In this document: in pieces, positions 38,279-47,518 of the stretch
Layout: the number at the start of each line of letters is the position of its first letter
Position numbering within the stretch: position 1 is the first letter of the stretch
Assembly (NCBI RefSeq): GCF_000255295.1
Contig: NC_017030.1
Coordinates: 2,666,001 to 2,730,000 of the forward strand
Origin: Corallococcus coralloides DSM 2259
GTDB taxonomy: Bacteria > Myxococcota > Myxococcia > Myxococcales > Myxococcaceae
Direction: 5' to 3'
Length of the DNA: 64,000 bases
Notes under the pieces: generated by a model
The model's input: the letters and a program-made list of their open reading frames with translations, nothing else
Told to the model about the DNA's origin: nothing
The model's database searches: none
Program-made: the position numbers and the translations under genes

Positions 38279-41059
38279 TCAGGACAGTCGCAGGCCCGCC
38301 GGCAGCGTGTCGCCGAGCGCCCGGGCTTCGTCCGCGGCCTCCAGGGCCACCACTTCACGCACCATCCGCACCCAGGTGTCGGCGGCCTTCGCGGCCACCA
38401 GCGCCTGGGCCGTGCGCTCGCGCAGCGCCGGATCCAGATCGCGCGTGCGGTCGCCGGTGAGGCGCGCGAGCTGGGCGGCGGCGAAGGGCGCGCCATCCAC
38501 CTTGCGCAGGTCCAGGGACAAGAGCAGCTCCAGCCACGCCTCCGCCGTCTCCACGTCCACGACCTTGTGGCTGCTGCCGTACAGCGGCACGCGCGCGCCC
38601 AGCCGGCCCAGGGCCCACGCCCACGGACCGCCGGAGCGGGACTCGGCCTTCAGCCGCGCGGCGATCCACCGGCCCACCTCCGCCTTGTCGCCCGGCGCCA
38701 GGTGCTCCAGCGAGGCGGCGGTGCGGATCATCTCGTCCAACCCTTCCGGTTGGATGCCCTTCAGCTTGCCGCCCTGCGTGGGCGCGTCCGGCGGCACGCG
38801 CCGGGCCAGGTGCGGCTGGAGGTAGCCGTACAGCTTCTGCTGCTGTCCTTCCGTGAGGCCGCCCGCGATGCGGCGCCACATCACCCAGAACTCCGTCCAC
38901 ACCGCCTTGTCCGTGTGGTGCTGCACCAGCGCGTCGAAGAGGCTGAAGGTCTGCTCCGCGCGCCAGCCGTCCAGCGGGTAGCCGAAGCCGGGGCGCAGGC
39001 AGAACCCGGTGAGGCTGTAGAAGACGCGCTCGTGGTCATCCGTGCGGCGGCGCTTGCTCGCGCCCGCGTACAGCGTGCTCCACAGCTCGCGCAGCACGGG
39101 CACGCGCCACGTCTCGCGCGGGCCCAGCACCTTCTCCAGCGTGCGCGACAGCTGCTTCACGTCCTTGGGCCCCAGGGGCAGCGGCTTGTTGCCGTAGACG
39201 CGCTCCACGTTGTCCTTCGCCTCGGCGAAGCGCGCGGGCATGGACTCGGTGACGGTCAGCTCGTGCGAGCCGCCGGTGCCGCGCAGCTCGAACTCCAGGC
39301 GCCAGCGCTCGTCCGCGACGTCCGACACGCAGAACAGCTCCAGCGTGCCAATCTCCGTGAGCGCCGCCTGCAGGTGCACCGGCACTTCGCTGACCTTGCC
39401 GGACGCGCCCTTGAGCAGCGTGTGGATGGGCGGCAGCGGCTTCAGGTCCTCCGCCAGCGGTACCAGGTCCCCCGGCTTGTCGATGCGGTCGCTCGTCGTG
39501 GAGTAGAGCGCGAACTGCACCGGCCGGCCCAGGGTGAGCGTGAAGGGGCGCTCGCCCAGGTCCACCTTCTGGCCCTCCTCGAAGCCGCGGGGAATGAGGC
39601 ACAGCGTGGGCTGCTCCGCGCTGTCCGGGCCGCGCTGCAGGCCCACGTAGTACGCGCGCGCCGCGCCACCGCCGATGCGCAGGCCATGCCCGCGCCGCAC
39701 CAGCCCGTAGTACGCCGCGCCGCGCGCCACCGCGAGCTCCAGCGACTCGTGCCTGAGCAGCGGGATGCGCGGCGCCTGGGGCCACCACGCGGACAGCGCG
39801 TCCACCAGCCGCGCCGAAATCTGCGGCGAGTTGAAGACGCCGCCGTTGAGCAGGATGGCGTCCGGGCGGGGCAGGGCGCCTTCGTGCGACGGCGTCTCGC
39901 CCAGCGCCGCGAAGCCCGCCGCCGCGTGCTGCGCGAGGAAGGCCGCCAGGTGCCGGGTGACGGCCGGGTCCTGCACGTACGGCAGGCCCAGCTCCTGGAG
40001 CGCCATGCGCGCCGAACGCCGGGGCCGGTCCCCGGGCGGGGACAGCGGGAAGAAGCCGTCCAGCACCAGCGCGTGCGCCTCGTCGCGGCTGAGCTCCGTG
40101 GACAGCGTGCCGCCCAACAGCCGGCTGCCCTCGCCGATGAGCGACACGCCGTACTTCTCCGGCGGCGCGCGCCCCAGCAGCTCCTCCTTGGCGGTGCGCG
40201 CGGCCTGGATGGCCTGCGTCCACTGCGTCGCGGACAGGCGCCGGCCGTTCTGGGTGAGCTTCTCCTCCATGCGCCGGGCGAGCGCCGCGTCCATGTTGTC
40301 GCCGCCCAGCATCAGGTGGTCGCCCACCGCCAGCCGCCGCAGCATGGGGCCTTCCGGCGACACGCCCGCGTGCACCAGCGTGAAGTCCGTGGTGCCGCCG
40401 CCCACGTCCACCACCAGCACCAGCCGCACCTGGGACAGCGTCTGCTCCAGGTCCGAGCGGTGCCGCGCGGTGTAGTCGTAGAAGGCCGCCTGCGGCTCCT
40501 CCAGCAGCGTGAACTTCTCCAGCCCCGCCTTGCGCGCCGCGCTCACCGTGAGGGCGCGCGCCGCCTCGTCGAACGAAGCGGGGACGGTGATGACCACCTC
40601 CTGCTTCGCCAGGGGCTCGGCCGGATGCGCGAAGTCCCACGCCCGGGCCATGTGCGTGAGCAGCAGGGCGGACGCGTCCACCGGGGACAGCTTCCGCACG
40701 TCCGCGGGCGCGCCCCACGGGAGGATGGGCGCGGAGCGGTCCACGCCCGGGTGGCACAGCCAGCTCTTGGCGGAGGCCACCAGCCGGCCCGGCACGCGTG
40801 CGCCCTGCCAGCGGGCCAGCTCACCCACGACATACGGGCCGCCGTCATCGCCCCAGGGCAGGCGCAGCACCTCCGGGGCCAGCTCGTGGCCGGCGGGGAC
40901 GTAGACGGTGGAAGGCAGGAGGGCGCGGGGAGCCACCTCGCCCTGGCGGACGAGCTGGGGCAGGGGGAAGTCCTCGACGGGCGCCCCCGAGCCCTTGCCT
41001 GGATCCACGGATGCCACCGCGCAATGGGTGGTGCCCAGGTCGATGCCGACGATTCGCAT
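38279..41059 (-). CDS. large Hsp70-family protein (paralogue B)
   Basis: 926 aa. Actin-fold ATPase: VGIDLGTTHCAVASV (phosphate 1), SAKSWLCHPGVD, KQEVVITVPASFDEAARAL, LLEEPQAAFYDY, VLVVDVGGGTTDFTLV (phosphate 2) and an adenosine region near ILLNGGVFNSPQI. A beta-rich substrate-like part follows (~530-630), then ~300 extra C-terminal helical residues absent from DnaK (MWRRIAGGLTEGQQQKLYG). It lacks a DnaK EEVD-type tail. Third gene of an apparent operon: DUF2760 protein, Hsp70 paralogue A, then this gene 25 bp on. No DnaJ or GrpE nearby. Function unknown; a specialised chaperone is inferred. Confidence 0.9.
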   Translation of the reverse strand: MRIVGIDLGTTHCAVASVDPGKGSGAPVEDFPLPQLVRQGEVAPRALLPSTVYVPAGHELAPEVLRLPWGDDGGPYVVGELARWQGARVPGRLVASAKSWLCHPGVDRSAPILPWGAPADVRKLSPVDASALLLTHMARAWDFAHPAEPLAKQEVVITVPASFDEAARALTVSAARKAGLEKFTLLEEPQAAFYDYTARHRSDLEQTLSQVRLVLVVDVGGGTTDFTLVHAGVSPEGPMLRRLAVGDHLMLGGDNMDAALARRMEEKLTQNGRRLSATQWTQAIQAARTAKEELLGRAPPEKYGVSLIGEGSRLLGGTLSTELSRDEAHALVLDGFFPLSPPGDRPRRSARMALQELGLPYVQDPAVTRHLAAFLAQHAAAGFAALGETPSHEGALPRPDAILLNGGVFNSPQISARLVDALSAWWPQAPRIPLLRHESLELAVARGAAYYGLVRRGHGLRIGGGAARAYYVGLQRGPDSAEQPTLCLIPRGFEEGQKVDLGERPFTLTLGRPVQFALYSTTSDRIDKPGDLVPLAEDLKPLPPIHTLLKGASGKVSEVPVHLQAALTEIGTLELFCVSDVADERWRLEFELRGTGGSHELTVTESMPARFAEAKDNVERVYGNKPLPLGPKDVKQLSRTLEKVLGPRETWRVPVLRELWSTLYAGASKRRRTDDHERVFYSLTGFCLRPGFGYPLDGWRAEQTFSLFDALVQHHTDKAVWTEFWVMWRRIAGGLTEGQQQKLYGYLQPHLARRVPPDAPTQGGKLKGIQPEGLDEMIRTAASLEHLAPGDKAEVGRWIAARLKAESRSGGPWAWALGRLGARVPLYGSSHKVVDVETAEAWLELLLSLDLRKVDGAPFAAAQLARLTGDRTRDLDPALRERTAQALVAAKAADTWVRMVREVVALEAADEARALGDTLPAGLRLS

Positions 41060-41084
41060 ACGCCTCCGGTGTGCGGGGCCCCTT

Positions 41085-42947
41085 CTACTCCTTCATGCGC
41101 ACGTTGAGCTCCAGCTTCCAGCGTCCGGAGCCGTTCTTCTCCAGGCACCGCAGCTCCAGCGTGCCCACCTCCGTCACCGCCGCCTGGAGGTTCACCGGCG
41201 TCAGGTCGCCAAAGGGCGTGGGCTGTCCGGGCAGCGTCGTTTCAATCGGCGCCACCTCCTCCAGCCCTCCGGAGGCCAGCTCCGACTCCACGTCCTCCAG
41301 CATGTCGCCCACGCGGTCATCGCGCCGCACGGATGACGCGAAGAAGCGGAAGCTGGTGGGCTCGCCGGTGACGAGTCCGAACTCCTGGGGCGGCACGTCC
41401 GCCTGCGTCCCTTCCTCCATGCCGAAGGGCGCCACGCACAGCGCCTTCACCGGCGGCTCCATGCCCGGCACCGCCGGCATCGCCGTCTCCACGCCCACGT
41501 AGTAGGCGCGCGCCGTGCCGCCGCGGATGCGCAGGCCGTGCCCCTGACGCACCCAGCCGTAGTAGGCCGCGCCGCGGGCCACCGCGAGGTCCAGGTCCGC
41601 GCCCTCCAGCTCCTTCGCCGGGGGCGCCCCTTCCGCGGCGAGCCACTGGTTGAGGACCTCCATCACGCGGCCCTTCAGCGGCCCGGCCTTGAAGACGCCG
41701 CCGTTGAAGAGCACCGCGGTGGGGTGCAGGAAGCCCTTGCCCGTCACGTCCACCGGCGAGTCCGCGCTGGCCGCCAGCGCCTGCGCCTGCCGGGTGAGGA
41801 AGGCCGCCAGGTGCTTCGTCACGGCCGGGTCCTGCGCGTACGGCAGCGCCATCTGCGCCAGGCCCGTGCGCCGGGCGGTGCGCGGCAGGTCCGCCACCTG
41901 CGTCACCGGGAAGAAGCCATCCGTGAGGACGCGGTCCAGCTCTTCGCGCGTCAACTCCGTGCGCAGCGTGCCGCCGATGAGCGACGAGCCCCGGCCCGGA
42001 ATGGCGATGGGCACCCGGTCCACGGAAGGGTCCGCGTACAGCGTCTCCTTCGCCTGCCGGCACCCATAGGTCAGGCCGTTGAACTGCCACGCGTCCAGCT
42101 TGCGGCCGTCCGCGGCCATCCGCTGGTTGAGCGTGTGCGCCAGGGCGAGGTCCATGTTGTCGCCGCCCAACAGGATGTGGTCGCCCACCGCCACGCGCAA
42201 AAGCTCCAGGTCGCCCTCGCGGTCCTTCACGGTGATGACGGAGAAGTCGGACGTGCCGCCGCCCACGTCCACCACGAGAATCACTTCCCCGGGCTGCACC
42301 TGCCTGCGGAAGTTCTCCCCCATCGCCTCCAGCCACGCGTACAGCGCGGCCTGGGGCTCCTCGAGCAGGGTGATGTGCTCCAGGCCCGCCGCCTTCGCGG
42401 CCTCCAGCGTCAGGTCGCGCGCCGCCGCGTCGAAGGACGCCGGGACGGTGACGATGACCTCCTGCTTCGACAGCGCGTTGCCGGACTCCTCCTGCGCGCG
42501 GGCGAAGGTGTGGTCCCACGCCTCCTTCAGGTGGCGCAGGTAGCGCGCGGACGCATCCAGCGGCGACACGCGCTGTACCTCCGGCGGCGCCTGCCAGGGA
42601 AGCAGCGCCGAGCGCCGGTCCACGCCCGGATGCGACAGCCAGCTCTTCGCGGAGGACACCAGCCGCGTGGGCACCTTCGCCCCGTGCGAGCGGGCGAAGT
42701 CACCCACGATGACGCCCGGCTCCTGGCTCCACGGCAGCCCCAGGCTCCCCTCCGGGAACTCCTGTGCGCTGGGCAGGTAGAGGAAGGAGGGCAGCAGCGG
42801 GCGCGCTTCCACGGTGCCGGGCGCCGTCACCTGCGGCACGGGCAGCATGGACTGCGAGGGGCCGCGCGGCTTGCCGTCCTCGAGGTTGAAGTAGGACACC
42901 GCGGAGTGCGTGGTGCCCAGGTCGATGCCGATTGCGTATCGGGCCAT
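41085..42947 (-). CDS. Hsp70-family protein (paralogue A)
   Basis: 620 aa. ATPase landmarks: IGIDLGTTHSAVSYF, SAKSWLSHPGVDR, KQEVIVTVPASFDAAARDL, LLEEPQAALYAWLEAMGE, ILVVDVGGGTSDFSVITV, LGGDNMDLALAHTL and VLFNGGVFKAGPL. After ~residue 500 comes a beta-rich region (FGLVTGEPTSFRFFASSVRRDD) ending with strands like a reduced substrate domain. It shares block order with paralogue B but is 300 residues shorter, so the two came from a duplication with C-terminal divergence. It lies 88 bp after the DUF2760 gene. The ATG is at 42945-42947. Confidence 0.92.
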   Translation of the reverse strand: MARYAIGIDLGTTHSAVSYFNLEDGKPRGPSQSMLPVPQVTAPGTVEARPLLPSFLYLPSAQEFPEGSLGLPWSQEPGVIVGDFARSHGAKVPTRLVSSAKSWLSHPGVDRRSALLPWQAPPEVQRVSPLDASARYLRHLKEAWDHTFARAQEESGNALSKQEVIVTVPASFDAAARDLTLEAAKAAGLEHITLLEEPQAALYAWLEAMGENFRRQVQPGEVILVVDVGGGTSDFSVITVKDREGDLELLRVAVGDHILLGGDNMDLALAHTLNQRMAADGRKLDAWQFNGLTYGCRQAKETLYADPSVDRVPIAIPGRGSSLIGGTLRTELTREELDRVLTDGFFPVTQVADLPRTARRTGLAQMALPYAQDPAVTKHLAAFLTRQAQALAASADSPVDVTGKGFLHPTAVLFNGGVFKAGPLKGRVMEVLNQWLAAEGAPPAKELEGADLDLAVARGAAYYGWVRQGHGLRIRGGTARAYYVGVETAMPAVPGMEPPVKALCVAPFGMEEGTQADVPPQEFGLVTGEPTSFRFFASSVRRDDRVGDMLEDVESELASGGLEEVAPIETTLPGQPTPFGDLTPVNLQAAVTEVGTLELRCLEKNGSGRWKLELNVRMKE

Positions 42948-43035
42948 ATCGGTCAGGAACCCCGGGAAGGGGCCTTGTGGTTCCTCGAAGGGAAGGGGAC
43001 TTCGAAAGATGCGCCGCCTGCTGCCCGGGCGGGCG

Positions 43036-43650
43036 TCAGGCGAGCTCGACTTCCGCCGGTGCCAGCACGCGCGGCTCCATGGCGGAGCTGACGGTGGGGA
43101 ACTTCACCTCCGTGGTCACCCAGCCGTGGTGCCGGAGCGTGCCACCATAAGGAGGTTCACCGGCGACGTTGCCGGTCAGCCGGATGCGCTGCGCGTCGAA
43201 GCCCGGCGGCACCGTCACCTTGTCGCCCTCGCCCTGCGGCAGCACCGGCTGGAGCGTCAGGTACTGGTGCACCACCTTGCGGCAGCCCTCATGGACGATG
43301 CGGGCCGCCGCGCCCACGTCCGCGTCCGGGAAGGCCGCGACGTTCTCCTGCACGAAGTCCAGGAAGCGACCCTCGCGCTGGAGCATGGCCAGCAGCGACA
43401 GGGCGCTGGCGTGCTCGCGCTCGGGGGGCAGGGGAGCGGGCGCCACGGGCGCCGGGACGACGGGCGTCTTCACCGGCGGTGGGGCCTGCGTGTCCCCGGA
43501 CGGGAGCTCCTTGAGCTGGCCGGCGTCATAGGCGCGGCTGGTCGGCAGCACGGCCTGCGCGAATTCGCGGGACACGAGGCAGCGCCAGAAGCACAGCCAG
43601 GCGAGCCAGAAGCGGGCGAAGAACGACAGGGAGGCGGACGGGTCGGTCAT
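43036..43650 (-). CDS. DUF2760 domain-containing protein
   Basis: 204 aa. A hydrophobic segment at ~8-25 (LSFFARFWLAWLCFWRCLV) anchors it or hints at membrane association. A Pro/Ala linker follows, then the conserved domain with LLAMLQREGRFLDFVQENVAAF, DADVGAAARIVHEGCRKVVHQ and GTLRHHGWVTTEVKFP. I recognise this as DUF2760, which is found beside Hsp70-like genes in other proteobacteria. First gene of the apparent operon with two Hsp70 paralogues, so it may recruit them or be a client. The ATG at 43648-43650 is preferred over the upstream frame extension. Confidence 0.85.
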   Translation of the reverse strand: MTDPSASLSFFARFWLAWLCFWRCLVSREFAQAVLPTSRAYDAGQLKELPSGDTQAPPPVKTPVVPAPVAPAPLPPEREHASALSLLAMLQREGRFLDFVQENVAAFPDADVGAAARIVHEGCRKVVHQYLTLQPVLPQGEGDKVTVPPGFDAQRIRLTGNVAGEPPYGGTLRHHGWVTTEVKFPTVSSAMEPRVLAPAEVELA

Positions 43651-43706
43651 CGGCCCCGGATAACAAAGCCGGAAGCCTTTGCAATTCGCCAATGGCCTGA
43701 AATGCA

Positions 43707-43736
43707 AAGGGCCTCACGGTTTCCCGTGAGGCCCTT
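43707..43736 (-). terminator. terminator hairpin of tRNA-Ala
   Basis: AAGGGCCTCACGG (43707-43719), loop TTTC, CCGTGAGGCCCTT (43724-43736), a perfect 13-bp stem starting 10 nt after the tRNA 3' end on the reverse strand, with TTTGCATTT following it there. It also shields the DUF2760 operon from read-through. Confidence 0.85.
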
Positions 43737-43746
43737 CGGTTCTTCA

Positions 43747-43822
<76 letters not shown>

Positions 43823-43884
43823 ACATGGGGACTGCTTGCTGCCTGCTGCGCCTCGCGGGGGTTGGGTCCCGCGAAGTGAGTGGG

Positions 43885-43913
43885 CTAGTACCGGAGCCTC
43901 ACCTTGCTGTCAA
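43885..43913 (-). promoter_or_regulatory. sigma-70 promoter of tRNA-Ala
   Basis: On the reverse strand: TTGACA (43908-43913), exactly 17 nt, TACTAG (43885-43890). Initiation near 43877 would give a 5' leader of ~55 nt to be trimmed by RNase P. The best consensus promoter in the window. Confidence 0.8.
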
Positions 43914-44024
43914 GCAGCTCGTTTCCGGCACCAACCCTGCGATTGACGTGCCGCACTGTGGATGCCATAAAAACCGCCTTCCGGTACCGCATCCTTCCCG
44001 GCCAATCCGGGCACCTTCTGGTTC

Positions 44025-46379
44025 ATGTCCACCTCCCCATCGAAGACGTTGAGCCCCACCGAGCTCGCGAAGCTTGAGCATTCGTTCGCTTCCGACCCCT
44101 CGTCGGATGCCTACAAGCCCCTGGCGGAGGCGTACCTCGACCTGGGTCGCTTCATGGAGGCGATGGTCGTCTGCAAGAAGGGCGTCAAGGCGCACCCGAC
44201 CGCGGCCGATCCCCGCCTCCTGCTCGCGCGCGTCTACGCGGCGCAGAACAAGGACAAGAAGGCGCTCGAAGAGGTGATGGGCGCCCTCCAGGTCCAGCCG
44301 GAGGACAAGGCCGCCCTGCGCATGGCGGGCGTGCTGCAGATCAAGGGCGGCGAGCAGGACGTCGGCCGCGGCAACCTGCTCAAGGCCTACCAGGCGGACC
44401 CCGGCGATCCGGAGACCGTCACGCTCCTCCAGCAGTACAAGGTGGAGATCCCCCGCCCCGCGGCACCCACGCCGGTGCTCGCGCCCGTGGCCGCGCCGCC
44501 CCCGGCCGCCGCTGAAGCGCCCGCCGCGGCGACCGTCCCCGTGACGGCCCCGCCCGCCGCCGCTGAAGCGCCCGCCGCCACGCCCGTGGGCCGCATCAAC
44601 GCGCCTTCGCAGCAGGCGGCCCGCACGGCGCGCCCTGCGTCGGACTCTGCCCCGCGCCCCACCCAGCGTCGTCCGCAGGTGGTGGTGGAAGAGGTCGAGG
44701 ACGACGACGACGAGCCGGCGTCGCGCCGCAAGGGCGCGCCCAAGAGCAACGGCAGCAAGATGCTGTCGCTGGTCCTGCTCATCCTCATCCCGCTGTTCGC
44801 GGGTGGATACGGCTTCTACTCGGCGCAGGCCAAGAAGCGCGGCCGCGAGCTCAAGAAGAACCTGGACGCCGCCACCGAGCAGCTGAAGCACGACTCGTTC
44901 GACAGCTACAAGAAGGCGTGCGCGGCGGCGGACCTGGCGCTGGAGGTGGACCCGGACTCCACCGCGGCCCACGGCTACCTGGCGTACGCGTACGCCATCC
45001 GCTGGGGTGAGCACGGCGGCGGCGACGATGCGCGCCGGCAGGCCGAGGAGCACCTGGCGGCGGCCCAGAAGGGCAAGGAGCTGTCCAGCCACCTCATCGC
45101 CGCGCAGGCGCTGATCAAGACGTACAGCGGTGACGGCAAGGGCGCGCTGGCCTCCCTGGAGACGCAGGTCAAGGAGCTCAACGACCAGAACAAGGCGTCC
45201 TCGCTCCTGTACCTCACGCTGGGCCTCATCCAGATGAACGCGGGCGACCTGGAGCGCGCGCGTGACAGCCTGGAGCGCGCGCAGGCGCTGGCGCCGGATG
45301 ATCCGCGCGTCTACGCGGGCCTGGGCGCGGTGTACCGCCGGCTGGGCCAGGACAACACCGCCTGGAAGAACTACGACTTCGCCCTTCGCTACGAGAAGGA
45401 CCACCCGGAGTCCCTCTTGGGTCGCTCGCTCCTGATGCTGGAGCAGGACGAGCCGAACTACGCGGTGGCCAGCCGGGACATCAAGAAGCTGCTGGAGGCG
45501 GAGCCCCCGCCGAGCCCCCGTCAGCTCGCCACCGCGCAGCTCGCGCGCTCGCTGCTCATCGCCCGCGTGGCGCTGGCCATGCCTTCGCTCAAGCCGGACA
45601 TGCAGCAGAAGATGACCGAGGCCACGGGCGTGCCGGCGGATCCCGCCAAGGCGAAGCAGGAGGTCACGAAGGCGGAGGAGACCGGCTTCGCGCTCGACAA
45701 GCAGAACCCGGAGCTCAACCTCATCAAGGGCCGCCGCCTGCTGGCGGAGGGCAACTTCGACGCGGCCGCGGAAGAGATCCGCAAGGCCATCCGCGCGGAC
45801 GGCAGCCGCGCGCAGTTCCACGTCGAGCTGGCCAAGGCCCTCATGGGCAAGCCGGGCGGTGAGAAGGAGGCCTCCGAGGCGCTCGTCACCGCGCTCAAGA
45901 CGATGGGCGACAGCCCCAAGCTGGTGGTGATGCTGGGCAACGCCTACCGCCGCCAGAACAAGCTGGATGACGCGCTCGCGCAGTACCAGCGCGCGGTGAA
46001 GGACCCCAAGGCGAAGAACCCGGAGGCCCGGCTCGCCATGGGCGCCATCTACCGGGAGCGCTCGGACTGGGACAAGGCGAAGGACCAGCTGGAGAAGGCC
46101 AGCCAGGAGTTCTTCGGCCAGCCGGACCGCGTCGCCAACGCGCTCACGGAGCTGGGCCGCGTCTACCAGGGCAAGGGCGACGCCGCGAAGGCGGACGAGA
46201 CCTACCAGCGCGCGCTGCAGGCCGACGAGAACTACTCGCCGGTGTACTACTTCTACGCGCAGCTGCTCTCCAAGGACGCCAAGCAGTCGGGCAAGGTCAA
46301 GACGCTGGCCGCCGAGTACGTGCGGCGCGAGCCCAAGGGCGAGTTCCTCGCCGACGCGCAGCGGCTCGCGGGGAACTGA
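44025..46379 (+). CDS. two-compartment TPR protein
   Basis: 784 aa. An N-terminal cytoplasmic TPR block (~1-140: AYKPLAEAYLDLGRFMEAM, LLARVYAAQNKDKKALEEV), an Ala/Pro linker (~145-215), an acidic/basic patch, one transmembrane helix (246-~268, LSLVLLILIPLFAGGYGFY), then a long series of TPRs to the C-terminus in the periplasm (GDLERARDSLERAQALAPDD, GNFDAAAEEIRKAIRAD, NKLDDALAQYQRAVKD, GDAAKADETYQRALQADENY). It bridges both sides of the inner membrane as a scaffold; the partner is unknown. The ATG is at 44025. A strong terminator follows at 46405-46447. Confidence 0.9.
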   Translation: MSTSPSKTLSPTELAKLEHSFASDPSSDAYKPLAEAYLDLGRFMEAMVVCKKGVKAHPTAADPRLLLARVYAAQNKDKKALEEVMGALQVQPEDKAALRMAGVLQIKGGEQDVGRGNLLKAYQADPGDPETVTLLQQYKVEIPRPAAPTPVLAPVAAPPPAAAEAPAAATVPVTAPPAAAEAPAATPVGRINAPSQQAARTARPASDSAPRPTQRRPQVVVEEVEDDDDEPASRRKGAPKSNGSKMLSLVLLILIPLFAGGYGFYSAQAKKRGRELKKNLDAATEQLKHDSFDSYKKACAAADLALEVDPDSTAAHGYLAYAYAIRWGEHGGGDDARRQAEEHLAAAQKGKELSSHLIAAQALIKTYSGDGKGALASLETQVKELNDQNKASSLLYLTLGLIQMNAGDLERARDSLERAQALAPDDPRVYAGLGAVYRRLGQDNTAWKNYDFALRYEKDHPESLLGRSLLMLEQDEPNYAVASRDIKKLLEAEPPPSPRQLATAQLARSLLIARVALAMPSLKPDMQQKMTEATGVPADPAKAKQEVTKAEETGFALDKQNPELNLIKGRRLLAEGNFDAAAEEIRKAIRADGSRAQFHVELAKALMGKPGGEKEASEALVTALKTMGDSPKLVVMLGNAYRRQNKLDDALAQYQRAVKDPKAKNPEARLAMGAIYRERSDWDKAKDQLEKASQEFFGQPDRVANALTELGRVYQGKGDAAKADETYQRALQADENYSPVYYFYAQLLSKDAKQSGKVKTLAAEYVRREPKGEFLADAQRLAGN

Positions 46380-46404
46380 ACCCCCGCCCTTCGCTGTCCC
46401 CACG

Positions 46405-46447
46405 CGCCGCGATGCCCCCTTGCAGGGCATCGCGGCGTTTCGTTTTT
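46405..46447 (+). terminator. rho-independent terminator of the TPR gene
   Basis: CGCCGCGATGCCC (46405-46417), loop CCTTGCA, GGGCATCGCGGCG (46425-46437), then TTTCGTTTTT. A 13-bp perfect stem with U-tract. Confidence 0.93.
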
Positions 46448-46594
46448 GACGGGGGGCGACAAGGCAGGCTGATGTGGCGGGGAGCCCCAGCCTTGCCACC
46501 CCTCCCAGGTGACGGTATGGGAGGGTCCACCCCACACCCCCTTGACCGGTAGCCGGGAGCGACCGCGGTCCAGGGACTACCTGCTGGAGTCCGC

Positions 46595-47479
46595 TTGAGC
46601 GCGCGTGCCCTGTCCCAGTCGTCCACCGCGTCCGACCTGATCTCCCTCACCAAGCCGAGGCTGTCGTCGCTGGTGCTCATCACCGCGGCGGGCGGCATGT
46701 TCATGGCCCCGGGGCACTTCACGCCGGTGCGGACGCTGGTGACGCTGCTGGCGACGGCGGGCACGGTGGGCGCGGCGAACGCGTTCAACTGCTACTGGGA
46801 GCGCCACAGCGACCAGTTCATGGCGCGCACGCGCAACCGGCCGCTGCCCGCCGGGCGCATGGACCCCAGCACGGCGCTGTGGTTCGGCCTGTCCCTGGCG
46901 GCGGTGTCGCTGCCCGCGCTGGTGATGGGCGCCAACCTGCTCACCGGCGTGCTGGGGCTCATCGCGCTGCTCAGCTACGTGCTGGCCTACACGCCGCTCA
47001 AGGCCCGCACGTCCGCGGCGATGCTGGTGGGCGCGATTCCCGGCGCGCTGCCGCCGCTCATGGGCTGGACGGCGGTGACGAACCAGGTGGACGCGGGCGG
47101 CTTCGCACTGTTCGCCATCATGTTCCTCTGGCAGATGCCGCACTTCATCGCCATCGCGCTGTTCCGCAAGGACGAGTACGCCGCCGCGGGCCTCAAGTCC
47201 GTTCCGCTGGAGCGCGGGGACGAGTCCAGCCGCGCGCAGGTGGTGCTCTACCTGGTGGCGCTGGTGCCCATGACGCTGCTGCCCTTCCAGCTGCACATCG
47301 CCGGCACGTGGTACCTGGCCGCGGCGGTGGTGCTGGGGCTGGGCTTCCTGGGCCTGGGGGCGTGGGGCTTCTTCAAGCACCTGGGAAAGCCCTGGGCGCG
47401 CCAGACGTTCCTGTATTCGCTCGTGTATCTCACCGGCCTGTTCGCCGTGATGGCGCTGGACCGCATCCCCCGCGGCTAG
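46595..47479 (+). CDS. cyoE: protoheme IX farnesyltransferase (heme O synthase)
   Basis: UbiA-family membrane prenyltransferase, 294 aa with ~8 TM helices, adding farnesyl to heme b for heme o/a oxidases (CtaB/CyoE). First Asp-rich region ANAFNCYWERHSDQFMARTRNRPLPAGR, where E-R replaces the more usual D-R. Second region YTPLKARTSAAMLVGAIPGALPPLMGWTA, then WQMPHFIAIALFRKDEYAAAG. The start is TTG at 46595 after CTGGAG. It heads a set with an ABC-2 exporter and a cupredoxin-like lipoprotein, suggesting cytochrome oxidase biogenesis; oxidase subunits are not in the window. Confidence 0.93.
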   Translation: MSARALSQSSTASDLISLTKPRLSSLVLITAAGGMFMAPGHFTPVRTLVTLLATAGTVGAANAFNCYWERHSDQFMARTRNRPLPAGRMDPSTALWFGLSLAAVSLPALVMGANLLTGVLGLIALLSYVLAYTPLKARTSAAMLVGAIPGALPPLMGWTAVTNQVDAGGFALFAIMFLWQMPHFIAIALFRKDEYAAAGLKSVPLERGDESSRAQVVLYLVALVPMTLLPFQLHIAGTWYLAAAVVLGLGFLGLGAWGFFKHLGKPWARQTFLYSLVYLTGLFAVMALDRIPRG

Positions 47480-47518
47480 CACCCCCTCGCGGCGTCCGGG
47501 TGCGAGGCCGCCCTTCGC

